From positions 1 to 64,000 of the forward strand of contig CAVXYY010000003.1 of assembly GCA_963766195.1 (NCBI GenBank): a stretch of 64,000 nucleotides of DNA, given 5' to 3'. The number at the start of each line of letters is the position of its first letter. The first letter of the stretch is position 1. The translations under genes and the position numbers were made by a program. The notes under the pieces were generated by a model, which did not search any database, was not told the DNA's origin, and worked only from the letters and a program-made list of their open reading frames with translations. This document shows positions 8,945 through 17,011 of this stretch, piece by piece. The DNA is from JAHEFT01 sp963766195. GTDB taxonomy: Bacteria; Pseudomonadota; Gammaproteobacteria; Xanthomonadales; SZUA-36.

Positions 8945-10207
8945 ATGGAAGAAATTGCCCTACACAAGCTGTATTTCATCCTGCTGATCCTGATCCTGCT
9001 TTCCGGCTTTTTTTCCGGCTCGGAAACGGGCCTGATGGCAATCAACAAGTACCGCCTGCGTCACCTGGCCAACAAGGGCCATCGCGGCGCCAAGCTGGCT
9101 CAGAAGTTGCTGCACACGCCGGACCGGCTGATTGGCCTGATCCTGCTGGGTAATAACCTGGTCAACATCCTGGCCGCTTCGATCGCGACGATCATCGGGA
9201 TCCGGCTGTTCGGCACCAACGGTGTCTGGATTGCATCCCTGGCCTTGACGGTCGTCATCCTGATTTTTTCAGAAGTCGCACCAAAAACCGTTGCTGCGGT
9301 CCATCCCGAACGCATTGCTTTTCCGGCGTCTTATGTCCTTTATGCTCTGCTCAAGGTTTTTTATCCCATCGTCTGGCTGGTCAACGGGATGGCCAATTTG
9401 GCACTCAGGCCCTTCAAGGTCAGAACCAATGTTGAATTTATCGAGCACCTCAACCAGGAAGAACTCAGGACCCTGGTGAAAGAGGGCGGAAAGCGGATTC
9501 CGGACGACCACCAACGCATGCTGGTCAACATCCTGGACCTGGAACAGGCCACGATTGAAGACGTGATGATTCCGCGCCAGGAGATTGTAGGGATCGATCT
9601 CGATGATGACTGGGAAAATATCCTGACCCAACTCACTGAAACCATGTATACGCGCATGCCCGTCTACCGCGAAAATATCGACCAGGTGGAGGGGCTTTTA
9701 CACATTCGCACCGTGATAGCAAAGCTGGCTCATGGCGCCCTGACATTCGAGGATTTGAAACGCGCAATCCGGCGGCCGTACTTTATCCCGGAAGGCACAG
9801 GATTGACCATGCAATTACTCGAATTCCAGCGCCGGGAGCGCCGGATGGGGCTGGTAGTCGACGAATATGGAGACATCCAGGGCCTTGTCACACTGGATGA
9901 CATACTCGAGGAAATTGTCGGGGAATACACGGCGGAAAGCCGTGCGAAATCCCGCGATATCCGCTTGCTGGATGACGGCACCTACGTTGTCGACGGAGCC
10001 GTGGCGCTGCGCGCACTGAATCGCAACCTGGACTGGGGACTTCCGGAAGATGATGCCAGCACGCTGAACGGCCTGCTGCTGGAGGAACTCGGAGAAATTC
10101 CATTTGGCAGGACCAGCCTGAAGATCGGGCAGCACATCATGACCATCATGGAGTTCCGGGGTAACGCGATCGGCAAAGTCCTGGTCAAGCCAAAGCGCGC
10201 GCCTTGA
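8945..10207 (+). CDS. CNNM/CorC-type transporter (DUF21 plus CBS pair plus CorC_HlyC)
   Basis: This 420-residue membrane protein has a DUF21/CNNM transmembrane domain (residues about 1-190, with LLSGFFSGSETGLMAINKYRL and LGNNLVNILAAS). Two CBS domains follow (from VMIPRQEIVGID and from RRPYFIPEG, ending VVDEYGDIQGLVTLDDILEEIVGE). The C-terminal CorC_HlyC domain contains DGTYVVDGAVALRALN. The family (YfjD/CorB/MpfA) is linked to Mg2+ efflux and homeostasis. Together with the YpjD-like gene upstream this is a conserved pair near ffh. Confidence 0.93.
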   Translation: MEEIALHKLYFILLILILLSGFFSGSETGLMAINKYRLRHLANKGHRGAKLAQKLLHTPDRLIGLILLGNNLVNILAASIATIIGIRLFGTNGVWIASLALTVVILIFSEVAPKTVAAVHPERIAFPASYVLYALLKVFYPIVWLVNGMANLALRPFKVRTNVEFIEHLNQEELRTLVKEGGKRIPDDHQRMLVNILDLEQATIEDVMIPRQEIVGIDLDDDWENILTQLTETMYTRMPVYRENIDQVEGLLHIRTVIAKLAHGALTFEDLKRAIRRPYFIPEGTGLTMQLLEFQRRERRMGLVVDEYGDIQGLVTLDDILEEIVGEYTAESRAKSRDIRLLDDGTYVVDGAVALRALNRNLDWGLPEDDASTLNGLLLEELGEIPFGRTSLKIGQHIMTIMEFRGNAIGKVLVKPKRAP

Positions 10208-11309
10208 CAACAAGCTTCGACCAGGCTGACTTCAGGACTATCGACACGATCACCGCGGTCAGCAGCATCGTGATGATATACAGGTAGCCGGCAAGACTGA
10301 AAAACTCCGGCACCGGGAAGAAATGCAGGTAAGCCCGGGTGAAAAATGTGAACGAAAAGACGTGGGTGAGAAACAGCGTATAGGCATACGGCGACAATCG
10401 TTCCAACCCACGGGAAAGCCAACCCGGATGGCTGGCCAGCAAGCTCATGATGCCGATGCATCCAGCCACGCTGCAGACTTTCACCACGAAATCAGTCCAG
10501 AGAAACAAGACTTCGTATTCCGTTTTTGCAAGCAGGACATACGCCACGCTGGCCAGGCTGGTTGCGCCCAGAAACAGCAAAACCAGGCCGAGATTCACGT
10601 TCCGGTTCCTGATCACCAGGTCTTTTTGCCAGTAGTTCAAAAGAATGCCCACATAAAAAGCAAAAACGATATCGAAACGGATAAACCAAAGCGGGAACAC
10701 TTCGAAGAAAAAGGCGGATTTCAGGTAAATGCACTTATAGGCCATCCAGGCGATTACTGCCACATTCAGGAACCTGACCCTTGATACAACCACCAGCAAG
10801 GGCAACAAAAGAAAACAGGTGTAAAGGTCCTTAAGGAAGTAGAGTGGTTCATTCGCCGGCAGCCGGTAAAAAGCGAAAGTAGCCTGGAACCAGCCCAGCA
10901 GGTTGAAGGGATAAATCTGCAGGTCTGGTCGAATATTGGGGTCCCGGGCCTGTTCCGGGTATGTCACCAGGATGATGAACAACAGGTTCGCCCAGAAAAG
11001 CGGCCAAATCAACCGCTTGGCCTTTTTCCACAAAACCCGGCCATAGCCGTACCTTTCCAGGCTGACCACGGCCAGGTAGCCGGAAATCAGGCTGAGCAAG
11101 GGTACTCCGCTCTTGGCCACGCCGGCCTTCAAAAACACCATGAACCAGTTATCAAAATCCAGTATCGCAACACCGTTCATCCGGCTGATATGGTCGATCA
11201 AGAAGAAGTGGGCAAAGGTCATGAACAGAATCAGCAACGGACGGATCATCCGGATTGCTGCCGATGTCCCCCGTGAGGGCGCGAAACCTTGTTTCCAATC
11301 AATATGCAA
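10185..11309 (-). CDS. Acyltransferase-3 family membrane protein
   Basis: This 374-residue protein has about ten hydrophobic segments and the overall look of the acyltransferase-3 (OafA/YrhL-like) family, which O-acylates sugars or lipids at the membrane. Segments such as SLISGYLAVVSLERYGYGRVLWKKAKRLIWPLFWANLLF resemble the S/T-GYL and R-hydrophobic motifs of that family. Near the C-terminus YAYTLFLTHVFSF fits the conserved H region. Its end overlaps the convergent CNNM gene by 23 bases. The substrate cannot be inferred from the neighbours. Confidence 0.8.
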   Translation of the reverse strand: MHIDWKQGFAPSRGTSAAIRMIRPLLILFMTFAHFFLIDHISRMNGVAILDFDNWFMVFLKAGVAKSGVPLLSLISGYLAVVSLERYGYGRVLWKKAKRLIWPLFWANLLFIILVTYPEQARDPNIRPDLQIYPFNLLGWFQATFAFYRLPANEPLYFLKDLYTCFLLLPLLVVVSRVRFLNVAVIAWMAYKCIYLKSAFFFEVFPLWFIRFDIVFAFYVGILLNYWQKDLVIRNRNVNLGLVLLFLGATSLASVAYVLLAKTEYEVLFLWTDFVVKVCSVAGCIGIMSLLASHPGWLSRGLERLSPYAYTLFLTHVFSFTFFTRAYLHFFPVPEFFSLAGYLYIITMLLTAVIVSIVLKSAWSKLVVKARALA

Positions 11310-11312
11310 GCG

Positions 11313-12671
11313 TCAGGCCAGCCGTTCCAGGATTTCGCCAACGCTCCGAAGCGGGACGATCGAGAGGCCTTCCGGCGGTTTCCGCGGCGCATTGGCCGCA
11401 GGTATCATGGCCAGGTTAAAGCCGTGCCCCGCAGCCTCTTTCAGACGTTGTTCGCCATCCGGGACGGGGCGGACTTCGCCTGAAAGCCCGATTTCGCCGA
11501 AGCAGATCATCTTGGCCTGCAAAGGGCGGTCCCGGAAACTCGAATAGAGCGCCAGCAGCATGGGCAGGTCCGCCGCCGTTTCACTGATCCGCATACCGCC
11601 GACGACGTTGATGAACACATCGTGGTCTGCAAGGACCACGCCACCATGGCGGTGCAGGACCGCCAGCATCATCGCCAGCCTGTTATGTTCCAGCCCGAGG
11701 GATACCCTGCGCGGATTGTTGAGGTGACTGGGGTCCACCAGGGCCTGCACCTCCAGCAGGATGGGCCGTGTCCCTTCACGCACGACCGTTACCGCACTAC
11801 CCGAGACCGGTTGATCATGCCCCGACAGAAAAATGGCCGACGGGTTCTTGACTTCCTTGAGCCCTTTTCCGGTCATAGCGAACATCCCGAGTTCATTTAC
11901 CGCTCCGAACCGGTTTTTGACCGCCCGGATAACCCTGAACCGGCTGCCGGCGTCGCTCTCAAAATACAGCACGGCGTCCACCATGTGTTCCAGCACGCGA
12001 GGTCCGGCCAGAGCGCCTTCCTTGGTGACGTGGCCAACCAGGATCACGCAGCAGTGCTGGGCTTTCGCCCATCGCACCAGCGCCGCTGCTGATTCGCGGA
12101 TCTGTGCAACTGAACCGGGCGCCGAAGCCAGCGCCTCGGTGAAGACTGTCTGGATCGAATCCACGATCATCAACCTGGGTTTTTCGCTTTCCGCGTGACC
12201 CAGAATCTGTTCGACCGAGGTTTCCGTCAGGCACCGGATGCCATCGAGGGAGAGTTCCAGGCGCCTGGCCCGCATACCCAGCTGCTCCAGTGATTCTTCA
12301 CCCGTGATATAGAGGCTCGGAAAACGGCCGGCCAACGCGGCAACCAACTGGATCAACAAAGTTGACTTGCCTATCCCCGGGTCGCCACCGAGCAAAATAA
12401 CCGATCCGGGGACGATGCCTCCCCCCAGTACACGGTCAAGCTCAGCAACCCCGGTGGTCATCCGGCTGACTCCTGATTGCCCAATCGAAGAGAGGTCCTT
12501 CACTTCATTGCTCAGCTGCCCTGAAAAACCGCTGAATCGACCCCGCGGCTGCGATTCCGCGACCGTTTCAATCACGCAGTTCCATTCCCGGCATTCAGGG
12601 CACTGGCCGGCCCACTTGCTTAGCTGTACACCACAGGCTTCGCATTGAAAACTATTCTTGTTTTTCGCCAT
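11313..12671 (-). CDS. radA: DNA repair protein RadA
   Basis: RadA promotes branch migration in recombinational repair. The 452-residue protein has an N-terminal C4 zinc finger (CEACGVQLSKWAGQCPEC). A RecA-like ATPase follows with Walker A GGDPGIGKSTLL near residue 100. The RadA-specific KNRFG motif is present (VKNRFGAVNELG), and the C-terminal Lon-protease-like domain includes VGGMRISETAADLPMLLA. An in-frame ATG six codons upstream exists; MAKNKNSF is the usual start. The acyltransferase gene begins 4 bases after the stop. It diverges from pspF. Confidence 0.97.
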   Translation of the reverse strand: MAKNKNSFQCEACGVQLSKWAGQCPECREWNCVIETVAESQPRGRFSGFSGQLSNEVKDLSSIGQSGVSRMTTGVAELDRVLGGGIVPGSVILLGGDPGIGKSTLLIQLVAALAGRFPSLYITGEESLEQLGMRARRLELSLDGIRCLTETSVEQILGHAESEKPRLMIVDSIQTVFTEALASAPGSVAQIRESAAALVRWAKAQHCCVILVGHVTKEGALAGPRVLEHMVDAVLYFESDAGSRFRVIRAVKNRFGAVNELGMFAMTGKGLKEVKNPSAIFLSGHDQPVSGSAVTVVREGTRPILLEVQALVDPSHLNNPRRVSLGLEHNRLAMMLAVLHRHGGVVLADHDVFINVVGGMRISETAADLPMLLALYSSFRDRPLQAKMICFGEIGLSGEVRPVPDGEQRLKEAAGHGFNLAMIPAANAPRKPPEGLSIVPLRSVGEILERLA

Positions 12672-12803
12672 TCCGGATCCGTTTTGCACTATGCAGCTTA
12701 GCCCAACGTTCTTGTATCAGATCGAGCCCGTTACCTCCAGCCCATATCACAATTACGCTAATTTTCTTACAATGTCTGCTCACCCGACGAATGATGAGGA
12801 CTG

Positions 12804-13814
12804 ATGGAACGCCAACAGGAACAGCCACTGATCGGTGAATCGCCTGTTTTTCTCGAAGTCCTCGAGCGGGTTTCCCGTGTCGCGCAGTTGAACCGTCCGG
12901 TACTGGTTATCGGCGAACGCGGCACCGGCAAGGAACTCATCGCCGCCCGTATTCATTACCTGTCCCCCCGGTGGGACCGCCCTTTTGTCAAACTCAATTG
13001 TGCAGCACTGGCTGAATCCCTGCTTGAAACCGAGCTGTTTGGCCATGAAGCGGGTTCCTTTACCGGCGCCACGCGCAGAAGACTCGGCCGGTTTGAACTG
13101 GCCAATGAGGGCAGCCTCTTTTTGGATGAGCTGGCCAATACGTCCGACCGGGTGCAGGAAAAAGTGCTACGGGTCATCGAGTATGGAGAGCTGGAACGGG
13201 TCGGCGGCAACGATACCATCCGCACCAATGTCCGCATCATCGGGGCCACCAATGAGGATCTGCCGGGGCTTGCTGAGCGGGGTAAATTCCGCGCAGACCT
13301 GCTGGACCGCCTGGCTTTCGACGTGATCACGCTCCCTCCTTTGCGCGAGCGCTTTGACGATATTCTGCCCCTGGCCTCATTTTTCGCAGTGAAGATGTCC
13401 GGTGAAATGGGACTCGAATTGTTTGCGGGTTTCAGTGAGTCCGCGCGCCGCCTGCTGCAGGATTACCCCTGGCCCGGCAATGTCCGCGAACTGAAAAACG
13501 TGGTTGAGCGGGCAGTTTATACCTCGCTCGGCAATGACGAGCCCATCTCCGATATCAATTTTGACCCGTTTGACTCGCCCTGGAGACCGGGCTTTTCACC
13601 TGATGCAAGTTCCGCCGGCTTCACCAACGACACACCGACGGAAGCCTATGACTTCAAGGAACACGTCCAGAATGTGGAGATCGAACTGTTACAGGCTGCG
13701 CTGAAACGATGCCGTTACAATCAAAAAAAGACCGCCGAATTCCTTGGCATGACCTATCACCAGTTACGCGGATATTTACGCAAGTATGAATTGACGGATA
13801 CGGAAGAGGGCTAA
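12804..13814 (+). CDS. pspF: PspF-like sigma-54 enhancer-binding activator
   Basis: This 336-residue bacterial enhancer-binding protein has an AAA+ domain directly at the N-terminus and no receiver domain, as in PspF. Motifs are Walker A GERGTGKELIA near residue 38, the sigma-54 contact loop GSFTGA (the usual GAFTGA with A to S), LFLDELA (Walker B) and the R-finger region. The Fis-type helix-turn-helix lies at the C-terminus (NQKKTAEFLGMTYHQLRGYLRKY). PspF normally activates a divergent pspABC operon, but here the divergent neighbour is radA and no psp genes are in the window. Confidence 0.88.
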   Translation: MERQQEQPLIGESPVFLEVLERVSRVAQLNRPVLVIGERGTGKELIAARIHYLSPRWDRPFVKLNCAALAESLLETELFGHEAGSFTGATRRRLGRFELANEGSLFLDELANTSDRVQEKVLRVIEYGELERVGGNDTIRTNVRIIGATNEDLPGLAERGKFRADLLDRLAFDVITLPPLRERFDDILPLASFFAVKMSGEMGLELFAGFSESARRLLQDYPWPGNVRELKNVVERAVYTSLGNDEPISDINFDPFDSPWRPGFSPDASSAGFTNDTPTEAYDFKEHVQNVEIELLQAALKRCRYNQKKTAEFLGMTYHQLRGYLRKYELTDTEEG

Positions 13815-13817
13815 GGT

Positions 13818-15197
13818 TTAATGGTGAATCTGGGAGTACGCGTACTCCGGCGCGTAGTTGACAAACCGTAACCACTGACCCTGGAACGTCAGGGCAACCG
13901 TGTCGGTGGGGCCATTACGGTGCTTCCCGATGATGATCTCTGCCTTGCCCTTGTCCGGTGTGTCCGGGTTATACACTTCGTCACGATAGATAAAGACAAT
14001 CAGATCGGCGTCCTGCTCGATGGCGCCGGATTCTCTCAGGTCGGCCATCACCGGGCGCTTGTTCGGACGCTGTTCCAATGCGCGGTTGAGCTGTGAGAGC
14101 GCAATGACCGGCAGATGCAACTCTTTCGCAATAGCTTTGAGAGACCGCGATATTTCAGCGATTTCGGTGGCCCTGTTTTCGTTGGAACCGGGCACCGACA
14201 TCAACTGCAGGTAATCCACCACGATCATGCCGATATTGTGTTCCCGCTTGAGTCTGCGAGCCCGGGCGCGTAGCTCCGAGGGCGACAGTGACGGCGTCTC
14301 ATCGATAAATATGTGGCTTTTGTGCAGCAGGTTCATCGCCGAAGTCAGCTTCGGCCAGTCCATCTCATCCAGGTTGCCGGTGCGTAAACGGGTCTGGTCA
14401 ATCTGGCCCAGGGAGGAAAAAAGCCTCATGACCAGTTGTAACGCCGACATTTCCATACTGAAAATGGCTACCGGGACTTCATGCTTGATCGCAGCATTTT
14501 CGGCAATGTTCATGGCCAGCGTGGTTTTGCCCATGGACGGGCGCCCGGCCACAATAACCAGGTCCGAATCCTGCAGGCCAGCAGTCAGCTTGTCGAAGTC
14601 CTTGAATCCGGTCGGTGTTCCGGTGATTTCACCTTCGAACTCGTGAAGTTCCTGGATTTTCTCAATGGCTTCCTTGATGGTGTCCTGTACTGAGACGAAG
14701 CCGGAACCCGACCGTATGCCCTGGTCTGCAATGGCGAAAACCCTGCGCTCTGCCTCCTCCAGCAGATCGCGGCTGTCGCGACCATCCGAAGTGAAGGCAT
14801 TCGTTGTGATTTCAGCGCCGACATCGATCAACTGACGGAGAATTGACTTCTCACGTACGATTTCAGCGTATGCCTTGACGTTGGCAGCGCTGGGGGTGTT
14901 GGAAGCCAGTTGGTTGATGTAGTCGCCACCATCGATCTGGTCGACTTTTCCGCGAGACTCGAACCACTCGGTGACGGTCACCGCATCACAAGGTTTGCTC
15001 TTGTTACTGAGCTCGTGGATCGCCCGGAAAATAAGGCGATGGTCCTCACGGTAGAAATCCGTTTCGGTGATGATGTCCGCCACCTGGTCAAATGCGCGGG
15101 GTGACAGTAAAAGCCCCCCAAGTACCGCCTGTTCGCCCTCTATTGAATGAGGTGGAACTTTGAGGTTTTCGACGGTAGCAAGTTTGGGGGCTGGCAT
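13818..15197 (-). CDS. dnaB: Replicative DNA helicase DnaB
   Basis: This 459-residue hexameric helicase unwinds DNA at the replication fork. The N-terminal DnaG-interacting domain starts VPPHSIEGEQAVLGGLLL. The RecA-like domain has Walker A AGRPSMGKTTLAMNI near residue 215, a Walker B region MIVVDYLQLM, SRSLKAIAKEL and RDEVYNPDTPDKG. It is the last gene of the rpsF-rpsR-rplI-dnaB cluster and starts 9 bases after rplI. No intein is present. It is convergent with pspF, with only 3 bases between stops. Confidence 0.98.
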   Translation of the reverse strand: MPAPKLATVENLKVPPHSIEGEQAVLGGLLLSPRAFDQVADIITETDFYREDHRLIFRAIHELSNKSKPCDAVTVTEWFESRGKVDQIDGGDYINQLASNTPSAANVKAYAEIVREKSILRQLIDVGAEITTNAFTSDGRDSRDLLEEAERRVFAIADQGIRSGSGFVSVQDTIKEAIEKIQELHEFEGEITGTPTGFKDFDKLTAGLQDSDLVIVAGRPSMGKTTLAMNIAENAAIKHEVPVAIFSMEMSALQLVMRLFSSLGQIDQTRLRTGNLDEMDWPKLTSAMNLLHKSHIFIDETPSLSPSELRARARRLKREHNIGMIVVDYLQLMSVPGSNENRATEIAEISRSLKAIAKELHLPVIALSQLNRALEQRPNKRPVMADLRESGAIEQDADLIVFIYRDEVYNPDTPDKGKAEIIIGKHRNGPTDTVALTFQGQWLRFVNYAPEYAYSQIHH

Positions 15198-15206
15198 TCC
15201 CTGGGT

Positions 15207-15653
15207 TTATTCCGGGTTAACGGTTACCTTGATCTCGGTTTCAACATCCGCATGAAGGTGTATCAGGACGTTATGCTCACCGACAAAGCGAATCGGGCCT
15301 TCACCCATTATCACCTCTGCTTTCGAAAGTTCAACGCCCCGTTCGGTAACTGCGTCGGCGATTTCCCGCGGACCAATCGAACCGTAAAGCTTGCCCTCTT
15401 CACTGGCGTTTGCGCTCAGAACGAGTTCAAACCCTGCTAGCGCGGACAGCCGGTCTCCGGCTGCGGCCAGCTTTTGTACGGCTATTTTCTCTAGCTCTTC
15501 ACGGCGCGCTTCAAACTCCGCAATGTTGGCCTCCGTCGCGCGCATAGCCTTGCCTGCGGGCACGAGATAGTTACGGCCGTAACCGGGCTTGACTTTCACT
15601 TTGTCGCCAAGGTTGCCCAGGTTCAATACTTTTTCAATGAGTATCAGTTCCAT
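15207..15653 (-). CDS. rplI: 50S ribosomal protein L9
   Basis: This 148-residue protein is full length for L9. The N-terminal rRNA-binding domain reads MELILIEKVLNLGNLGDKV, then KPGYGRNYLVPAGKA. A long connecting helix and a C-terminal domain follow, with KLYGSIGPREIADAV. L9 helps maintain reading frame and ribosome spacing. It lies between rpsR and dnaB in the standard order. Confidence 0.98.
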   Translation of the reverse strand: MELILIEKVLNLGNLGDKVKVKPGYGRNYLVPAGKAMRATEANIAEFEARREELEKIAVQKLAAAGDRLSALAGFELVLSANASEEGKLYGSIGPREIADAVTERGVELSKAEVIMGEGPIRFVGEHNVLIHLHADVETEIKVTVNPE

Positions 15654-15679
15654 TTTCGTTCTCCGGGTGGATCAGCAGA

Positions 15680-15904
15680 TCACTGGTTGTCGGTATAAGG
15701 CAGGAGCGACAGATAGCGCGCGTGCTTTATAGCCTTGGCAAGCTGACGCTGATAACGCGCCTTGGTACCAGTAATGCGGCTGGGCACAATTTTGCCCGAT
15801 TCACCGATGTACTGCTTGAGCATGTTGAGGTCCTTGTAATCGATTTCGGTGACACCCTCAGCCGTAAATCGACAGAATTTTCTGCGTCTGAATTGACGTG
15901 GCAT
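15680..15904 (-). CDS. rpsR: 30S ribosomal protein S18
   Basis: This 74-residue S18 has the start MPRQFRRRKFCRF and the signature IDYKDLNMLKQYIGESGKIVPSRITGTKARYQRQL (about residues 20-54). It forms a heterodimer with S6 on the platform of the 30S subunit and is encoded 20 bases after rpsF. Length is typical. Confidence 0.98.
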   Translation of the reverse strand: MPRQFRRRKFCRFTAEGVTEIDYKDLNMLKQYIGESGKIVPSRITGTKARYQRQLAKAIKHARYLSLLPYTDNQ

Positions 15905-15924
15905 GATATTTCTCCTGTTCCTGA

Positions 15925-16440
15925 TCAGGCGTCAGCGCTATCTGCGTCTGAAGCTCTTTTATTTGCTTTGTCTGAAGCTGACAGCTCAACCGAATCAAAA
16001 TCTTCATCTTCGTCAACTTCATCTAAATCATCGTCTGTCTCTTCAGACTCATCATCTGAATCGTCTGCCGATCCGACTGCCTTGCGATCTTCGTAGCTGC
16101 GGCTGGAGCGATCCTTTTCTTCCTTCGCCTTCATCATCAGCGATTGTTCGGAAATCGCTTCCGGGCGGACAACGGTCAGGTGCCTCAGGACCGCGTCATT
16201 AAAACGGAAAATTCCCTCGAGTTCAGCCAGTGTGGCGGCATCGCACTCAATATTCATCAGGACGTAATGCGCTTTGTGCAGCTTGGCAATAGGGAACGCC
16301 AATTGCCGGCGGCCCCAGTCTTCAAGGCGGTGGATCGCACCGTTGCTGCCCTCAATCAGGGCGCGGTAACGTTCCAGCATGGCAGGAACCTGCTCACTCT
16401 GGTCCGGGTGAACCAGAAAACATATTTCATAGTGTCTCAT
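15925..16440 (-). CDS. rpsF: 30S ribosomal protein S6 with long acidic C-terminal tail
   Basis: S6 binds S18 and 16S rRNA in the platform. The core (residues 1-100) starts MRHYEICFLVHPDQSEQV and includes GRRQLAFPIAKLHKAHYVLMN. The protein is 171 residues, clearly longer than the common 100-135. The last 60 or so residues are a low-complexity Ser/Asp/Glu tail (SADDSDDESEETDDDLDEVD and onward). Acidic S6 tails exist in other gammaproteobacteria, where RimK adds glutamates, but this one is unusually long. A likely leader hairpin and a TATAAT box lie upstream. Confidence 0.96.
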   Translation of the reverse strand: MRHYEICFLVHPDQSEQVPAMLERYRALIEGSNGAIHRLEDWGRRQLAFPIAKLHKAHYVLMNIECDAATLAELEGIFRFNDAVLRHLTVVRPEAISEQSLMMKAKEEKDRSSRSYEDRKAVGSADDSDDESEETDDDLDEVDEDEDFDSVELSASDKANKRASDADSADA

Positions 16441-16462
16441 TGTGACTCCTTGTGGATTTGTA

Positions 16463-16479
16463 GGTGCGAAAACCGCACC
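16463..16479 (-). promoter_or_regulatory. rpsF leader hairpin
   Basis: In the rpsF transcript, GGTGCG-GTTTT-CGCACC forms a 6-bp stem with a 5-base loop, about 22 bases before the start codon. rpsF leaders in many bacteria hold a structure that binds the S6:S18 complex for feedback control. The position fits, but I cannot confirm the specific motif. Confidence 0.45.
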
Positions 16480-16564
16480 ACCAAAGCTTCCTTCATCAGA
16501 TTTCTTGCGTGAAGTGAAGCAAGGATGTTCGATCCGGATTGTTTACCGGAAACGAAGCCGACGG

Positions 16565-16570
16565 ATTATA
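16565..16570 (-). promoter_or_regulatory. -10 box of the rpsF operon promoter
   Basis: Minus-strand TATAAT (perfect -10) stands about 125 bases upstream of the rpsF start. The candidate -35, TTTCAC, lies 17 bases further upstream at the end of the IscA-type gene and is weak. Confidence 0.55.
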
Positions 16571-16577
16571 GCAAGCT

Positions 16578-16901
16578 TTAACCGATGGTGAAACTCTCAC
16601 CGCAACCGCATTTATCGGTCACGTTAGGATTGATGAACTGAAACGAGGAGCCCAGGCCTTCCGGGGCGAAGTCAATGACCGAGCCATCGAGAAAGGCAAG
16701 ACTACCGGTCGTCACGACGATTTTTACATCATCCTGCTCGAAAACAACGTCGCCGTCCTGGATGTCTTCCGCCAATTCGACGGTGTAGGCCCAGCCGGAA
16801 CAGCCGGTTTTCTTAACCCCCAGCCGCAGGCCTATGCCTCCATCCTTGTGCAGAAAACTTTTAACCCGCTCAGCGGCGGTCTGGGTCAAACTTATGGCCA
16901 T
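16578..16901 (-). CDS. IscA/SufA-type iron-sulfur cluster carrier
   Basis: This 107-residue A-type carrier protein delivers Fe-S clusters to target apoproteins. The three conserved cysteines are present: one in KKTGCSGWAYTVE (about residue 34) and two in the C-terminal CGCGESF. Length and the ending are those of IscA/SufA/ErpA proteins. No isc or suf genes are adjacent, so it is an orphan and I do not choose among the three names. It diverges from asnS. Confidence 0.93.
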   Translation of the reverse strand: MAISLTQTAAERVKSFLHKDGGIGLRLGVKKTGCSGWAYTVELAEDIQDGDVVFEQDDVKIVVTTGSLAFLDGSVIDFAPEGLGSSFQFINPNVTDKCGCGESFTIG

Positions 16902-17011
16902 GTCTCAAACTTTTTCCCTGGATTGTGTAATTGATCCCTTTGCGGGGTTTTGGTTCCGTCGAAGGTGCTTTATTATCTGGGGTCTCCCGACCCAGGATCA
17001 ACTCATCTATT

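Noticed and set aside
12690..12803. Sigma-54 promoter between radA and pspF
   Set aside because: No GG-N10-GC element at proper -24/-12 spacing could be identified with confidence.
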